From Candidatus Nanopelagicaceae bacterium (GTDB lineage Bacteria; Actinomycetota; Actinomycetes; Nanopelagicales; Nanopelagicaceae), in assembly GCA_018882745.1 (NCBI GenBank), contig VFFD01000006.1, positions 1-36,388 of the forward strand: a stretch of DNA of 36,388 nt, read 5' to 3'. The position numbers and the translations under genes were made by a program. Positions 1 to 7,291 of the stretch are shown here, piece after piece; the stretch's first letter is position 1, and each line of letters starts with the position of its first letter. The notes under the pieces are model-generated. The model saw only the letters and a program-made list of their open reading frames with translations. It was not told where the DNA came from and did no database searches.

Positions 1-632
1 TTCTTGGCCCAAATGGAGCCGGCAAAACAACTTTGGTTATGCACCTCAATGGAATCTTGCCGACCATGCAAGGTGCGGTGAAAGTTGCTGGACAACTCGT
101 TGATTCAAAAGATGTTGCTTCCATCAAGGCGATACGACATAAAGTGGGAATTGTCTTTCAGGATCCTGACGATCAACTTTTCATGCCTACTGTTGGCGAA
201 GATGTGGCTTTTGGTCCATTTAACGCTGGTTTGCGTGGCGAAGAATTAAAGCACGCTGTTGATTCTGCGCTTGATCTCGTTGGTATGCGCGAATTTATCG
301 ATCGGCCACCACACCACCTCTCCTTTGGTCAACGTCGCCGCGTCGCAGTTGCCACGGTATTAGCAATGAAGCCTGAAATCCTTGTTATGGATGAACCTTC
401 TTCCAATCTAGATCCGGCATCCCGCAGAGAACTAGCGGAAATTGTTCGTTCACTTGATATCACGCTATTGATGGTCACTCATGACCTGCCATTTGCCTTT
501 GAATTATGCGAACGTTCAGTGATTCTCTCAGGCGGTGTCATCGTTGCAGACGGCCCCACCAGAGAGATCCTCTCTAATGCAGCGCTCCTAAGTGCGCATC
601 GCCTCGAGTTGCCGCGCGGATTTAGTTTCTAA
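1..632 (+). CDS. ECF/CbiO-type ABC transporter ATPase (5' partial)
   Basis: This is the ATP-binding subunit of an energy-coupling-factor type importer, probably for cobalt, nickel or a vitamin, acting on the cytoplasmic face of the membrane. The reading frame is open from the window edge (frame beginning at base 3), so the N-terminus is missing. The first visible residues are the Walker A motif GPNGAGKTT. Next come the Q-loop VFQDPDDQLF, a form typical of CbiO/EcfA proteins, the signature LSFGQRRRVAVA, Walker B ILVMDEPSSNLD and the H-loop MVTHD. All catalytic motifs are intact. The transmembrane (CbiQ/EcfT) and substrate-binding subunits would lie upstream, outside the window. The stop overlaps the convergent SDR gene by 4 bp. 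The substrate cannot be told from this subunit. Confidence 0.93.
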   Translation, partial: LGPNGAGKTTLVMHLNGILPTMQGAVKVAGQLVDSKDVASIKAIRHKVGIVFQDPDDQLFMPTVGEDVAFGPFNAGLRGEELKHAVDSALDLVGMREFIDRPPHHLSFGQRRRVAVATVLAMKPEILVMDEPSSNLDPASRRELAEIVRSLDITLLMVTHDLPFAFELCERSVILSGGVIVADGPTREILSNAALLSAHRLELPRGFSF

Positions 633-1459
633 TCTAAGAAGAAATCCAGCAAGAAGTCTGTTGTTCCTGGAACAACTGCGTACTTATCCAAATCGGTAAC
701 GCCTACTGAAGCCAGAACTTCATCGTCCACGAAGAAGTTTCCCGTGCATTCAGCGCTTGGACGATTAAGGATTACATGCGCTGCATCAGCGAGAATCTCA
801 GGGGTGCGGCACGCTGCAGTATCAACGCCGGGGATCATTTGGAGCGCTGCAGTATCAATGGCAGTTCGAGGCCATAGAGCATTTACTGCGATTCCATCCC
901 GCTTGAATTCTTCTGACATACCAAGAACACACATGCTCATTCCATACTTTGCCATTGTGTATGCCACATGATTCTTAAACCACTTCGCTTTCATCGAAAG
1001 TGGTGGCGAGAGAGTCAAAATATGCGGATTGCGGCCCTGCTTTGCGCTCTCTTTAAGGTGCGGAATAACCGCTTGAGAAGTGAGAAAAGTTCCACGGACA
1101 TTCACATCGAACATGAGATCAAATCTCTTCGCTGGAGTGGCGAGAGTCGGGGTCAGATTGATGGCGCTAGCGTTATTGATAAGGATGTCTAATCCCCCGA
1201 ATTCGGATGCTGCTTTCTCGACAGATTCGGCAATTTGATTTTCATCGCGTAGGTCGCATTGAATGGGAAAAGCCTTTCCGCCTGCCGCTTCAATCTCTTG
1301 AGCTGCAGAGTGGATAGTGCCGGGCAGTTTCGGGTGAGGATCGCTGGTTTTAGCAGCAATGGCAATCATGGCGCCATCTCGCGCCGCCTTGAGAGCGATC
1401 GCAAGTCCAATTCCGCGAGAGCCTCCTGTAACAAAAATCTTCTTTCCGGCGAGTGACAT
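629..1459 (-). CDS. Short-chain dehydrogenase/reductase (HSDL2-like)
   Basis: This is a 276-residue NAD(P)-dependent oxidoreductase of the classical SDR superfamily. Visible features are the Rossmann nucleotide motif TGGSRGIG near residues 12-19, the structural NNAS motif after GGLDILI, and the catalytic Tyr and Lys in YTMAK. Length and the VDDEVL segment near the C-terminus resemble the hydroxysteroid-dehydrogenase-like-2 group, whose bacterial members often sit with acyl-CoA genes. Its start codon directly abuts the stop codon of the upstream enoyl-CoA hydratase gene (no intergenic base), so the two are almost certainly co-translated. A role in the oxidation or degradation of an acyl-CoA or alcohol substrate is inferred from this pairing. 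The exact substrate is unknown. Confidence 0.9.
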   Translation of the reverse strand: MSLAGKKIFVTGGSRGIGLAIALKAARDGAMIAIAAKTSDPHPKLPGTIHSAAQEIEAAGGKAFPIQCDLRDENQIAESVEKAASEFGGLDILINNASAINLTPTLATPAKRFDLMFDVNVRGTFLTSQAVIPHLKESAKQGRNPHILTLSPPLSMKAKWFKNHVAYTMAKYGMSMCVLGMSEEFKRDGIAVNALWPRTAIDTAALQMIPGVDTAACRTPEILADAAHVILNRPSAECTGNFFVDDEVLASVGVTDLDKYAVVPGTTDFLLDFFLD

Positions 1460-2203
1460 TTACTTACCTTTCTTCGCTAGGAAGTTCATGAATGCTTCTC
1501 TAGCTTCATCGGATTGGAGAGCCATTTGAAAGAGTTCACCTTCAGCGCGCATGACTGCAGAGACTTTGTCATGCAGTTCGCTCTTAAGCAAAGCTTTGGT
1601 TTGGATCACTGCGTTTGGTGGTTGTGAAGCAATCTTGGTGGCGTATTCGGTCGCCTTACTTCGTGGTTGATCGCTAATTTCTGCGATGAGTCCTATTTCT
1701 TTGGCAAGTACTGAATCAAAAGGCTCTCCCGTCAGAAAAATTTGAGAAGCTCGTTGGTAACCAGCAAGACGTGGGAAGAGAATGCTGGAGCCTGCTTCTG
1801 GAACCAGGCCAAGATTTACAAAAGGCATTGAGAATTTAGTGGTTGGAGATGAAACAACAACATCGCAATGCATCAACATTGTGGTGCCGATCCCGACAGC
1901 GTTTCCTGAGACGGCAGCTAGAATTGGCTTACTGAAGGTGTGAATCTGCTCAAGGAATTGCATGACAGGTGAGCCAGGTTCAAGCGGCGGCGCATTGAGA
2001 AAATCGAAGAGATCATTTCCTGCCGTGAAGTGAGGTCCTTCATGAGTAATAAGAACCGCACGCACTCCGAAGTCACCGTTAGCCTCTTTGAGTTGATCCG
2101 CCATGAATTGGTACATATCGCGTGTGATCGCATTTTGTTTTTCAGGGCGATTGAGGCTCAGGGTTAGAATTGAGCCATCGAGCGAAGATAGGACTTCAGC
2201 CAT
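1460..2203 (-). CDS. Enoyl-CoA hydratase/isomerase family protein
   Basis: This 247-residue crotonase-fold protein probably hydrates or isomerises an enoyl-CoA in the cytosol. The N-terminal SLNRPEKQNAIT segment, the oxyanion-hole region HFTAGNDLFDF and the second active-site segment NLGLVPEAGSS are visible. The glutamate in the VPEAGSS segment occupies the usual catalytic position of this family. The gene is the first of a two-gene minus-strand operon with the SDR. Only about 35 bp separate its start from the divergent LuxR-type gene, so the two promoters must overlap. This arrangement suggests, but does not prove, that the small regulator controls the pair. Substrate specificity within the crotonase family cannot be assigned. 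Confidence 0.92.
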   Translation of the reverse strand: MAEVLSSLDGSILTLSLNRPEKQNAITRDMYQFMADQLKEANGDFGVRAVLITHEGPHFTAGNDLFDFLNAPPLEPGSPVMQFLEQIHTFSKPILAAVSGNAVGIGTTMLMHCDVVVSSPTTKFSMPFVNLGLVPEAGSSILFPRLAGYQRASQIFLTGEPFDSVLAKEIGLIAEISDQPRSKATEYATKIASQPPNAVIQTKALLKSELHDKVSAVMRAEGELFQMALQSDEAREAFMNFLAKKGK

Positions 2204-2238
2204 TTGGGCATCTTATCGGGCTAGTTACGGAGAGAGTG

Positions 2239-2556
2239 ATGGATCGTTTGACCATCCTGACCAGGGAATTAACTCCCTTTGAGCATTTGGTCGCGACCCA
2301 CCTGTGCGATGGGTTATCAAATGCCGCAATTGCCCGCCAAACTGGTCACACCGAAAAAGTTGTCGAGAACACGGTTTCCCGAATGGCAAAAGCTCTAGGT
2401 GTTCACTCGGGACCAGATATCAATATTCGAGTTTTGATCGCGCTTGCATATCGAGCACATTTTGGCGATAACGCATTCGACAAACTCAATGTTGCATGCA
2501 AGCATCTCGAGGTAGGACCGGACGGTCAGATGATTTGTAACCGTCACATCGACTAA
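2239..2556 (+). CDS. Small LuxR-type helix-turn-helix protein
   Basis: This is a 105-residue protein consisting almost entirely of a LuxR/GerE-type DNA-binding domain. The segment LTPFEHLVATHLCDGLSNAA and the following helices match the family pattern: LTxxE, GxSNxxIA, a recognition helix in EKVVENTVSRM, then KALGV. There is no receiver domain or ligand-binding domain. A longer open frame reaches back to 2170, but that part lies inside the divergent enoyl-CoA hydratase gene. I chose the ATG at 2239 because a GGAGAG ribosome-binding sequence precedes it by a few bases. The C-terminus carries cysteines (VACKHL and MICNRH). It may regulate the divergent operon, itself or the downstream membrane protein. 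Confidence 0.8.
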   Translation: MDRLTILTRELTPFEHLVATHLCDGLSNAAIARQTGHTEKVVENTVSRMAKALGVHSGPDINIRVLIALAYRAHFGDNAFDKLNVACKHLEVGPDGQMICNRHID

Positions 2557-2595
2557 CTCTCATCTCAACCTCAAAAAGCTGTGATGCACATCTAA

Positions 2596-2635
2596 GTGCT
2601 AGCACTCTCCTGATTATCGTGAGGTGCTAGCACTC
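2596..2635. promoter_or_regulatory. Tandem palindromic boxes (GTGCTAGCACTC x2)
   Basis: Two identical 12-base copies of GTGCTAGCACTC lie at 2596-2607 and 2624-2635, 28 bp apart. The first ten bases of each form a perfect palindrome, GTGCTAGCAC. The pair sits between the LuxR-type gene and the membrane-protein gene, in the only non-coding stretch nearby. CTAGCACTC resembles a half-site of the HrcA operator CIRCE (TTAGCACTC-N9-GAGTGCTAA), but spacing and orientation do not fit CIRCE. Spacing near three helical turns suits cooperative binding of two dimers. The binding protein is unknown. Confidence 0.6.
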
Positions 2636-2681
2636 GCATATGTGACTCTATCGTGAGAAAAAAGTTGTTTCATGACTACTG

Positions 2682-2731
2682 GACCTCAAGGTCTGGCCAG
2701 AAATGCTGGCAACTACAAATTAAAGGAGAGG
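2682..2731 (+). promoter_or_regulatory. Leader hairpins and strong Shine-Dalgarno for the membrane protein
   Basis: Two short perfect hairpins lie back to back in the leader: GACCT/AGGTC (2682-2693) and GCCAG/CTGGC (2696-2710). They are followed by a strong ribosome-binding sequence AAAGGAGAGG (2722-2731), five bases before ATG 2737. The Shine-Dalgarno decides the start codon, because the open frame itself extends further upstream to 2653. Confidence 0.55.
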
Positions 2732-2736
2732 TAGTT

Positions 2737-3333
2737 ATGAAACGCAGGACTATCGATCGAATTGTCAGTCTCATTGGACTAGGACTTTCAATCTTTTTAT
2801 TTATCGCAGCAGGATTGCTCAACTGGGGTTATTCCTTCGCAGATAAGAATGTAACCGATCAACTTAGCGCACAGAGAATCATGTTCCCCGCAGCAGATAG
2901 CGATAGTTTCAAAGCTCTTGCCGAAGAAGACAGGGCAGCGATTGAACCTTTTGCAGGAATGCAATTGACAACAGGAGAGCAAGCACGGGCATATGCAGAT
3001 CATTACATCGGTGCGCACGTAAAGGGCATTGCTGCCGGAAAAACTTACTCTGAGGTAAGCGGTGAAGCATTGGCCGCCAACGCCGCTTCGAAAGCAGATC
3101 CCAATAACACTGAACTTGCAGCAAAAGCAGCCGGTTTGATGGGGCAGCGAACAACGCTCTTTATGGGAGAGACACTTAAAGGATTACTTGGAAATGCGTA
3201 CGCATTCTGGCAACTAGGTCAGATCGCAATGTACGCGATGTGGGCAGCGCTGGCTGGTGGAGTCATTATGTTGATTCTCTCCATCCTTGGCTTCATGCAT
3301 CTCCGTCGCACCCCAGAAGGTGAGACGGTCTAA
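2737..3333 (+). CDS. Two-TM membrane protein with extracytoplasmic domain (unknown function)
   Basis: This 198-residue protein begins MKRRTIDRIVSLIGLGLS, with a positive N-terminus followed at once by a membrane segment (about residues 10-28). A hydrophilic, alanine-rich domain of roughly 120 residues follows. A second membrane segment (about 168-190) precedes a short cytoplasmic tail with two arginines. The expected topology is both ends in the cytoplasm and the central domain outside. From memory, related actinobacterial proteins are often labelled 'aromatic ring-opening dioxygenase LigA'. That label looks wrong here, since no dioxygenase motif is visible and the protein is membrane-anchored. 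The start rests on the Shine-Dalgarno at 2722-2731. Tandem palindromes upstream suggest regulated expression. Confidence 0.82.
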   Translation: MKRRTIDRIVSLIGLGLSIFLFIAAGLLNWGYSFADKNVTDQLSAQRIMFPAADSDSFKALAEEDRAAIEPFAGMQLTTGEQARAYADHYIGAHVKGIAAGKTYSEVSGEALAANAASKADPNNTELAAKAAGLMGQRTTLFMGETLKGLLGNAYAFWQLGQIAMYAMWAALAGGVIMLILSILGFMHLRRTPEGETV

Positions 3334-3361
3334 GCCCTCTACTCTCCGTGGGGGCAAGTGA

Positions 3362-3394
3362 AAACCCCTTGGGTCATATCGGCCCAAGGGGTTT
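3362..3394. terminator. Bidirectional terminator between convergent genes
   Basis: A perfect 12-bp stem, AAACCCCTTGGG (3362-3373) and CCCAAGGGGTTT (3383-3394), encloses a 9-base loop. It lies between the stop codons of the plus-strand membrane protein and the minus-strand ino1. The AAA/TTT ends give each transcript a short U tract, so it can serve both genes. Confidence 0.85.
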
Positions 3395-3412
3395 AGCAAT
3401 GGTACGACCTAT

Positions 3413-4501
3413 TTAACTCTGCAATTTTCCATCAATAAACGCACGTGTGCGGTTAAGCGCTTCTTCATCCGAGTACTGCTCTGGTGGAGACTTCATAAAG
3501 TAACTCGACGGTGAAAGTAATGGCCCGCCAATCTTTCGATCAAGAGCTAACTTTGCACAACGAACTGCGTCGATGATCACACCTGCTGAGTTTGGTGAAT
3601 CCCATACTTCAAGTTTGTATTCAATTGTGAGTGGAACATCGCCAAAGGCACGTCCTTCTAGGCGAACGAATGCCCACTTGCGATCATCGAGCCATTGAAC
3701 GTAATCAGATGGTCCGATATGAACATTACCTGGACCCATGTCGTAATCAAGTTGTGAGGTTACCGATTGAGTCTTGGAAATTTTCTTTGATTCCAAACGA
3801 TCGCGCTCCAACATATTCTTAAAATCCATATTTCCGCCAACATTGAGCTGATAGGTGCGATCCACCTTGACGCCACGATCCTGGAAAAGCTTGGTCAGGA
3901 TGCGGTGGGTGATGGTTGCTCCAACCTGGGACTTAATGTCATCGCCCACGATGGGAAGACCGGCCTTGGTGAATTTATCGGCCCATTCTGGCGTGGAAGC
4001 GATGAAAACTGGGAGTGCGTTCACGAAAGCACATCCTGCATCAATCGCGCATTGGGCATAAAACTTCGTTGCAACTTCAGATCCCACGGGGAGATAGCAA
4101 ACCAATACATCAACTTTGGCATCCTTTAGCGCCTGCACAACATTGACAGGAGTTGCAGTTGATTCAGTAATGGTCTCTTTGTAATAACGTCCAAGTCCGT
4201 CATGAGTTTCACCGCGTAGGACAGTGATACCTGACTTTGGAACTTCTGCAAATTTAATGGTGTTGTTTTCACTCGCCCACATTGCATCAACGAGGTCAAG
4301 GCCAACCTTCTTGGAGTCCACATCAAATGCAGCAACGAACTTCACATCCTTGACGTGATATCCCCCAACAACAACATTCATGAGTCCTGGGATCTCTTGA
4401 TCAATCGGCGCATCCTTGTAGTAATGCACGCCTTGAATCAGAGAGTTTGCGCAGTTGCCGACTCCTACGATGGCAACGCGAATTTCTTTTGTTGAGGTCA
4501 C
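3413..4501 (-). CDS. ino1: myo-Inositol-1-phosphate synthase
   Basis: The enzyme converts glucose-6-phosphate to inositol-1-phosphate using a tightly bound NAD, in the cytosol. It is the committed step toward phosphatidylinositol and its mannosides. The 362-residue length matches the actinobacterial form, shorter than the eukaryotic enzyme. The dinucleotide motif [17 protein letters not shown] opens the protein, and conserved segments [25 protein letters not shown] and [16 protein letters not shown] are present. Its start overlaps the stop of the PadR regulator gene by 4 bp (ATGA), so they form one operon. This padR-ino1 pairing also occurs in mycobacteria (Rv0047c-Rv0046c, from memory). A clear terminator lies downstream at 3362-3394. 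Confidence 0.97.
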   Translation of the reverse strand: MTSTKEIRVAIVGVGNCANSLIQGVHYYKDAPIDQEIPGLMNVVVGGYHVKDVKFVAAFDVDSKKVGLDLVDAMWASENNTIKFAEVPKSGITVLRGETHDGLGRYYKETITESTATPVNVVQALKDAKVDVLVCYLPVGSEVATKFYAQCAIDAGCAFVNALPVFIASTPEWADKFTKAGLPIVGDDIKSQVGATITHRILTKLFQDRGVKVDRTYQLNVGGNMDFKNMLERDRLESKKISKTQSVTSQLDYDMGPGNVHIGPSDYVQWLDDRKWAFVRLEGRAFGDVPLTIEYKLEVWDSPNSAGVIIDAVRCAKLALDRKIGGPLLSPSSYFMKSPPEQYSDEEALNRTRAFIDGKLQS

Positions 4502-5040
4502 GAAGTTTTCCTTTCAGACTTGATCATTTCTTCGAGCCAAGCGATCTCTCGCTCTGCGGTTTCAAGGGAGTGGCGACGCCATTCCACAAGGTATTTATCA
4601 AGGCCAACGGCAGACCTTTCGAGGTCGGCGCGAAGAATTTCGGCCTTCTCCTTGAGGCGGCGATGGCGCCCCTCAAGAATTCTTAATCTGCTTCGAGTAG
4701 ATGTCGGGCTAAAGAAGGCGACATGTACTTCGAAGTTATCGTCATCCCAGGATTGTGGGCTAACGCTTTCAGTAAGCTCATCAAATTTCTCTTGACCATC
4801 TTTGGTGATGGAGTAAACGATGCGAACTCTTTTGGAACGTCCACCTTTGGGAATTTCAGCCTGAGCAATGAGTCCTGCATCAACCATGCGACGCAGTTGT
4901 GGGTAGAGCACCGAGAAAGAGAGCGCTCGGAATGGTCCAAAGATTGAAGTTAGGCGCTTACGCAGCTCGTATCCATGGAGCGGGTTCTGTGAGAGCAGCC
5001 CAAGGAGCGCAAACTCCAAGGATTCTGAACGGGATCTCAC
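4498..5040 (-). CDS. PadR-family transcriptional regulator
   Basis: This is a 180-residue DNA-binding protein with an N-terminal winged-helix PadR domain: [20 protein letters not shown], then [21 protein letters not shown]-terminal helical Vir-like dimerisation domain rich in charged residues (about 100-175) follows. It starts with GTG, preceded by AAAGGAGAG (5047-5055 on the complement), which fixes the start. It is translationally coupled to ino1. Perfect palindromes immediately upstream overlap the only plausible -10 sequence (TATATA on the minus strand), so autorepression and control of inositol synthesis are likely. The effector is unknown. The palindromes also lie upstream of the divergent uracil permease and may affect it. 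Confidence 0.92.
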   Translation of the reverse strand: MRSRSESLEFALLGLLSQNPLHGYELRKRLTSIFGPFRALSFSVLYPQLRRMVDAGLIAQAEIPKGGRSKRVRIVYSITKDGQEKFDELTESVSPQSWDDDNFEVHVAFFSPTSTRSRLRILEGRHRRLKEKAEILRADLERSAVGLDKYLVEWRRHSLETAEREIAWLEEMIKSERKTS

Positions 5041-5061
5041 GTGAGTCTCTCCTTTGTGGCT

Positions 5062-5105
5062 ATATATCGATTCGATATATCGAGTCGGTAGTTAACTCGA
5101 TATAT
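5062..5105. promoter_or_regulatory. Probable PadR operator: overlapping perfect palindromes
   Basis: Two overlapping inverted repeats share bases. The first is ATATATCGA (5062-5070), one central base, then TCGATATAT (5072-5080). The second is ATATATCGAGT (5075-5085), a 9-base spacer, then ACTCGATATAT (5095-5105). Both are perfect. They lie just upstream of the padR ribosome-binding site and contain its likely -10 element. AT-rich palindromes with a TCGA core are typical of PadR-family operators. Confidence 0.75.
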
Positions 5106-5109
5106 GGCT

Positions 5110-5268
5110 GACCTGCAACTTTTCTCCAATCGTGTCGTTATCGAATTCTCAGTTTCGGCGCGTCATACCGCTGCGTAGGTCATGTGCGGTCGTACCCTCT
5201 TTTTCTAGAGATTGCCCGCACCCTCTTGTCGTCTACGGATCTACAGGGCGCTCTAGAAATGAGGACCT
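5110..5268 (+). promoter_or_regulatory. Structured leader of the uracil permease gene
   Basis: The region between the PadR palindromes and the permease start has no gene but contains complementary segments. TTTCTAGAG (5202-5210) pairs perfectly with CTCTAGAAA (5251-5259), closing just before the GAGG ribosome-binding sequence (5261-5264). ACCGC (5167-5171) pairs with GCGGT (5186-5190). AGGTC (5177-5181) can pair either with GACCT at 5110-5114 or with GACCT at 5264-5268 next to the ribosome-binding site. Such alternative pairings suit a riboswitch or attenuator. I recognise no known riboswitch or PyrR-site consensus. The pairings are seen; the function is inference. Confidence 0.4.
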
Positions 5269-5272
5269 CTAC

Positions 5273-6538
5273 ATGAGTCTCTTCTCTTGGAAGCTACACG
5301 GGACCGGAACCAGCATCGCGCCTGGTGCGGTCGTTTCCACAGATGAACGACTAAGTTGGCCACGCACTATCGGAGTTGGCCTACAGCACATTGCAGCAAT
5401 GTTCGGCGCAACCTTCCTCGTGCCGATTCTTACCGGCTTGCCACCTACGACCACACTTTTCTTCTCTGGCGTAGGAACGATGCTCTTCCTCATCATCACA
5501 CAAAACAAAGTTCCGAGCTATCTCGGATCATCTTTCGCTTTCCTTGCACCCATCGCCGCATCTGTAAAGAGCGACAGCATGGCTGTTGCACTCGGTGGCG
5601 TTGTAGCAACGGGCGTCATGTTGGCACTTGTTGGCTTAATCGCTCGCGCAGTTGGAACCGGTTGGATCAACTGGATGTTGCCACCTGTTGTTACAGGGAC
5701 AATCGTCATGGTGATTGGTTTCAATCTTGCTGGCGCCGCTAAAGGTGGATTAGCAAGCGGCCCAATGCTGGGAACAATTACCCTCCTTGCAATTGCTGGG
5801 TTCGCAGCTTTCTCTCGCGGTTTCATCGGACGCATATCGATTTTCCTCGGAGTTGTCGTCGGATACGCGGTTGCCTTCGTTATGGGTGATGTGAAGACTG
5901 ATGGAATTACTGCAGCGAAGTGGGTTGCAGCTCCAACCTTCACAACTCCAGAATTCAAAGTCAGCGCCATCATTCTCTTCATTCCAGTTGTACTTGTACT
6001 TATCGCCGAGAACGTAGGACACGTTAAAGCGGTATCCAATATGACCGGCAAAGATCTCGATGATCAGATGGGTAATGCTCTCTTTGCTGACGGCGTTGCT
6101 ACTACTCTCGCTGGAGCTGGTGGCGGTTCAGGCACAACAACCTACGCTGAAAATATTGGCGTTATGGCCGCAACCCGCGTCTACTCAACAGCTGCATATT
6201 GGATCGCAGCTCTTGGAGCGATCATTCTCTCTATTTCACCGAAGTTCGGCGCAGTGTTGAGCGCTATCCCAGGTGGCGTACTTGGTGGCGCGCAAGTTGC
6301 GCTCTTCGGAATGATCGGAATCCTTGGAGCAAAGATTTGGATTGAATCACGCGTTAATTTTGCTGATTCAACAAATCTCATCGTTGCAGGATCTGCAATC
6401 ATCATCGGTATCGCGGATATCTCATGGACCAACGGTGATTTCACTTTTAACGGAATCATCAATGCAACGGTCGTAGCCATTGTTGGCTATCGTGTATTCC
6501 ACGGAATTTCAAAATCACGTGGAACAAGCGCTGCATAA
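5273..6538 (+). CDS. uraA: Uracil permease (nucleobase:cation symporter-2)
   Basis: This 421-residue integral membrane protein takes up uracil (or possibly xanthine) with protons. It has many hydrophobic segments, as expected for the 14-helix UraA fold. Family landmarks are GLQHIAAMFGATFLVPILTG in helix 1, the helix-8 segment IAENVGHVKAV with its key Glu and His, and GGSGTTTYAENIGVMAATRV, which contains the second conserved Glu. The tyrosine form of that last motif favours uracil over purines. The open frame extends upstream to 5132, but the ATG at 5273 follows GAGG at a good distance and begins where family members begin, so the upstream part is leader. A strong terminator follows at 6555-6590. 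Confidence 0.93.
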   Translation: MSLFSWKLHGTGTSIAPGAVVSTDERLSWPRTIGVGLQHIAAMFGATFLVPILTGLPPTTTLFFSGVGTMLFLIITQNKVPSYLGSSFAFLAPIAASVKSDSMAVALGGVVATGVMLALVGLIARAVGTGWINWMLPPVVTGTIVMVIGFNLAGAAKGGLASGPMLGTITLLAIAGFAAFSRGFIGRISIFLGVVVGYAVAFVMGDVKTDGITAAKWVAAPTFTTPEFKVSAIILFIPVVLVLIAENVGHVKAVSNMTGKDLDDQMGNALFADGVATTLAGAGGGSGTTTYAENIGVMAATRVYSTAAYWIAALGAIILSISPKFGAVLSAIPGGVLGGAQVALFGMIGILGAKIWIESRVNFADSTNLIVAGSAIIIGIADISWTNGDFTFNGIINATVVAIVGYRVFHGISKSRGTSAA

Positions 6539-6554
6539 ATAGATCAGTAACCGA

Positions 6555-6590
6555 GAACGCCCGGCCATTTGGTCGGGCGTTCGTGCTTTT
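6555..6590 (+). terminator. Rho-independent terminator after uracil permease
   Basis: The stem GAACGCCCGGCC (6555-6566) pairs with GGTCGGGCGTTC (6571-6582) around a 4-base loop, with a single G-T wobble. It is followed by GTGCTTTTAT. It lies 16 bases after the permease stop codon. Confidence 0.88.
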
Positions 6591-6611
6591 ATAGCGAATA
6601 CACTCTTCCTT

Positions 6612-7253
6612 ATGGCGCTCGATTTTCCCGCTCGATATCCCGAATATCTCGTTGCTGCGATGGTAATCATTCTTGCTCCAGGACCCAGCGTTCTCTTCAT
6701 CATCGCTCGAGCAATTGCGTGGGGTCGGGCAACAGCCGTTGCAACTGCTGCGGGAAATGTAACGGGCGCTTTTACGCTCTCACTCATGGTTGCTTTTGGC
6801 CTTGGACCAATTCTGCAAAGAAGTGAGGCAGCGTTCATTGGCGTACAAGTACTTGGTGGTTTCTATTTGATCTATCTAGGTATCGATGCAATTCGTCATT
6901 CCAAAATCCACGCCGAAGATATGGTGAATCAAGGAGAGATTAAACCGTCCGCCCTTAGATCTGCCAGAGATGGTTTCTGGGTGGGTGCTCTCAATCCAAA
7001 GGGGCTGGTTTTCTTCGCAGCGATATTGCCGCAATTCTTAGATCGAGATTCATCCAGTGTTACTTCACAACTGGTTCTCATGGGTGCAACATTTGCAGTC
7101 TTGGCTTTCTTCTCTGATGGCTCGTGGGGATTGCTTGCGGGCACGGTTCGAGACTGGATGGCAACTTCTCCAGGGCGACTGGTGACGATGCGCAAGATTG
7201 GTGGGCTCGTCATGATCACATTGGGGATTTTCACTCTGATTTCAGCGGTCTAA
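6612..7253 (+). CDS. LysE/RhtB-family amino acid exporter
   Basis: This 213-residue inner-membrane protein has about six hydrophobic segments. The N-terminal family motif AAMVIILAPGPSVLFIIARA and the mid-protein motif GFWVGALNPKGLVFFAAILP are diagnostic of LysE/RhtB exporters, which expel amino acids or homoserine lactone-like compounds using the proton gradient. The ATG at 6612 gives a normal family N-terminus. It stands alone after a terminator, with the nuclease gene 38 bp downstream. The transported amino acid cannot be determined from sequence. No LysG-type regulator is adjacent. Confidence 0.92.
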   Translation: MALDFPARYPEYLVAAMVIILAPGPSVLFIIARAIAWGRATAVATAAGNVTGAFTLSLMVAFGLGPILQRSEAAFIGVQVLGGFYLIYLGIDAIRHSKIHAEDMVNQGEIKPSALRSARDGFWVGALNPKGLVFFAAILPQFLDRDSSSVTSQLVLMGATFAVLAFFSDGSWGLLAGTVRDWMATSPGRLVTMRKIGGLVMITLGIFTLISAV

Positions 7254-7291
7254 TCAGCGGAAATGTCAGTGGTGCAGGGCAGAATCGCGCC

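Noticed and set aside
2599-2630. Canonical CIRCE (HrcA) operator
   Set aside because: CTAGCACTC and the opposite half-site are 13 bases apart with an extra G, not N9, and no chaperone gene follows.
5518-6051. Long minus-strand open frame inside the uracil permease gene
   Set aside because: It is a shadow of the strong family match on the plus strand, with low-complexity content and no recognisable motif.
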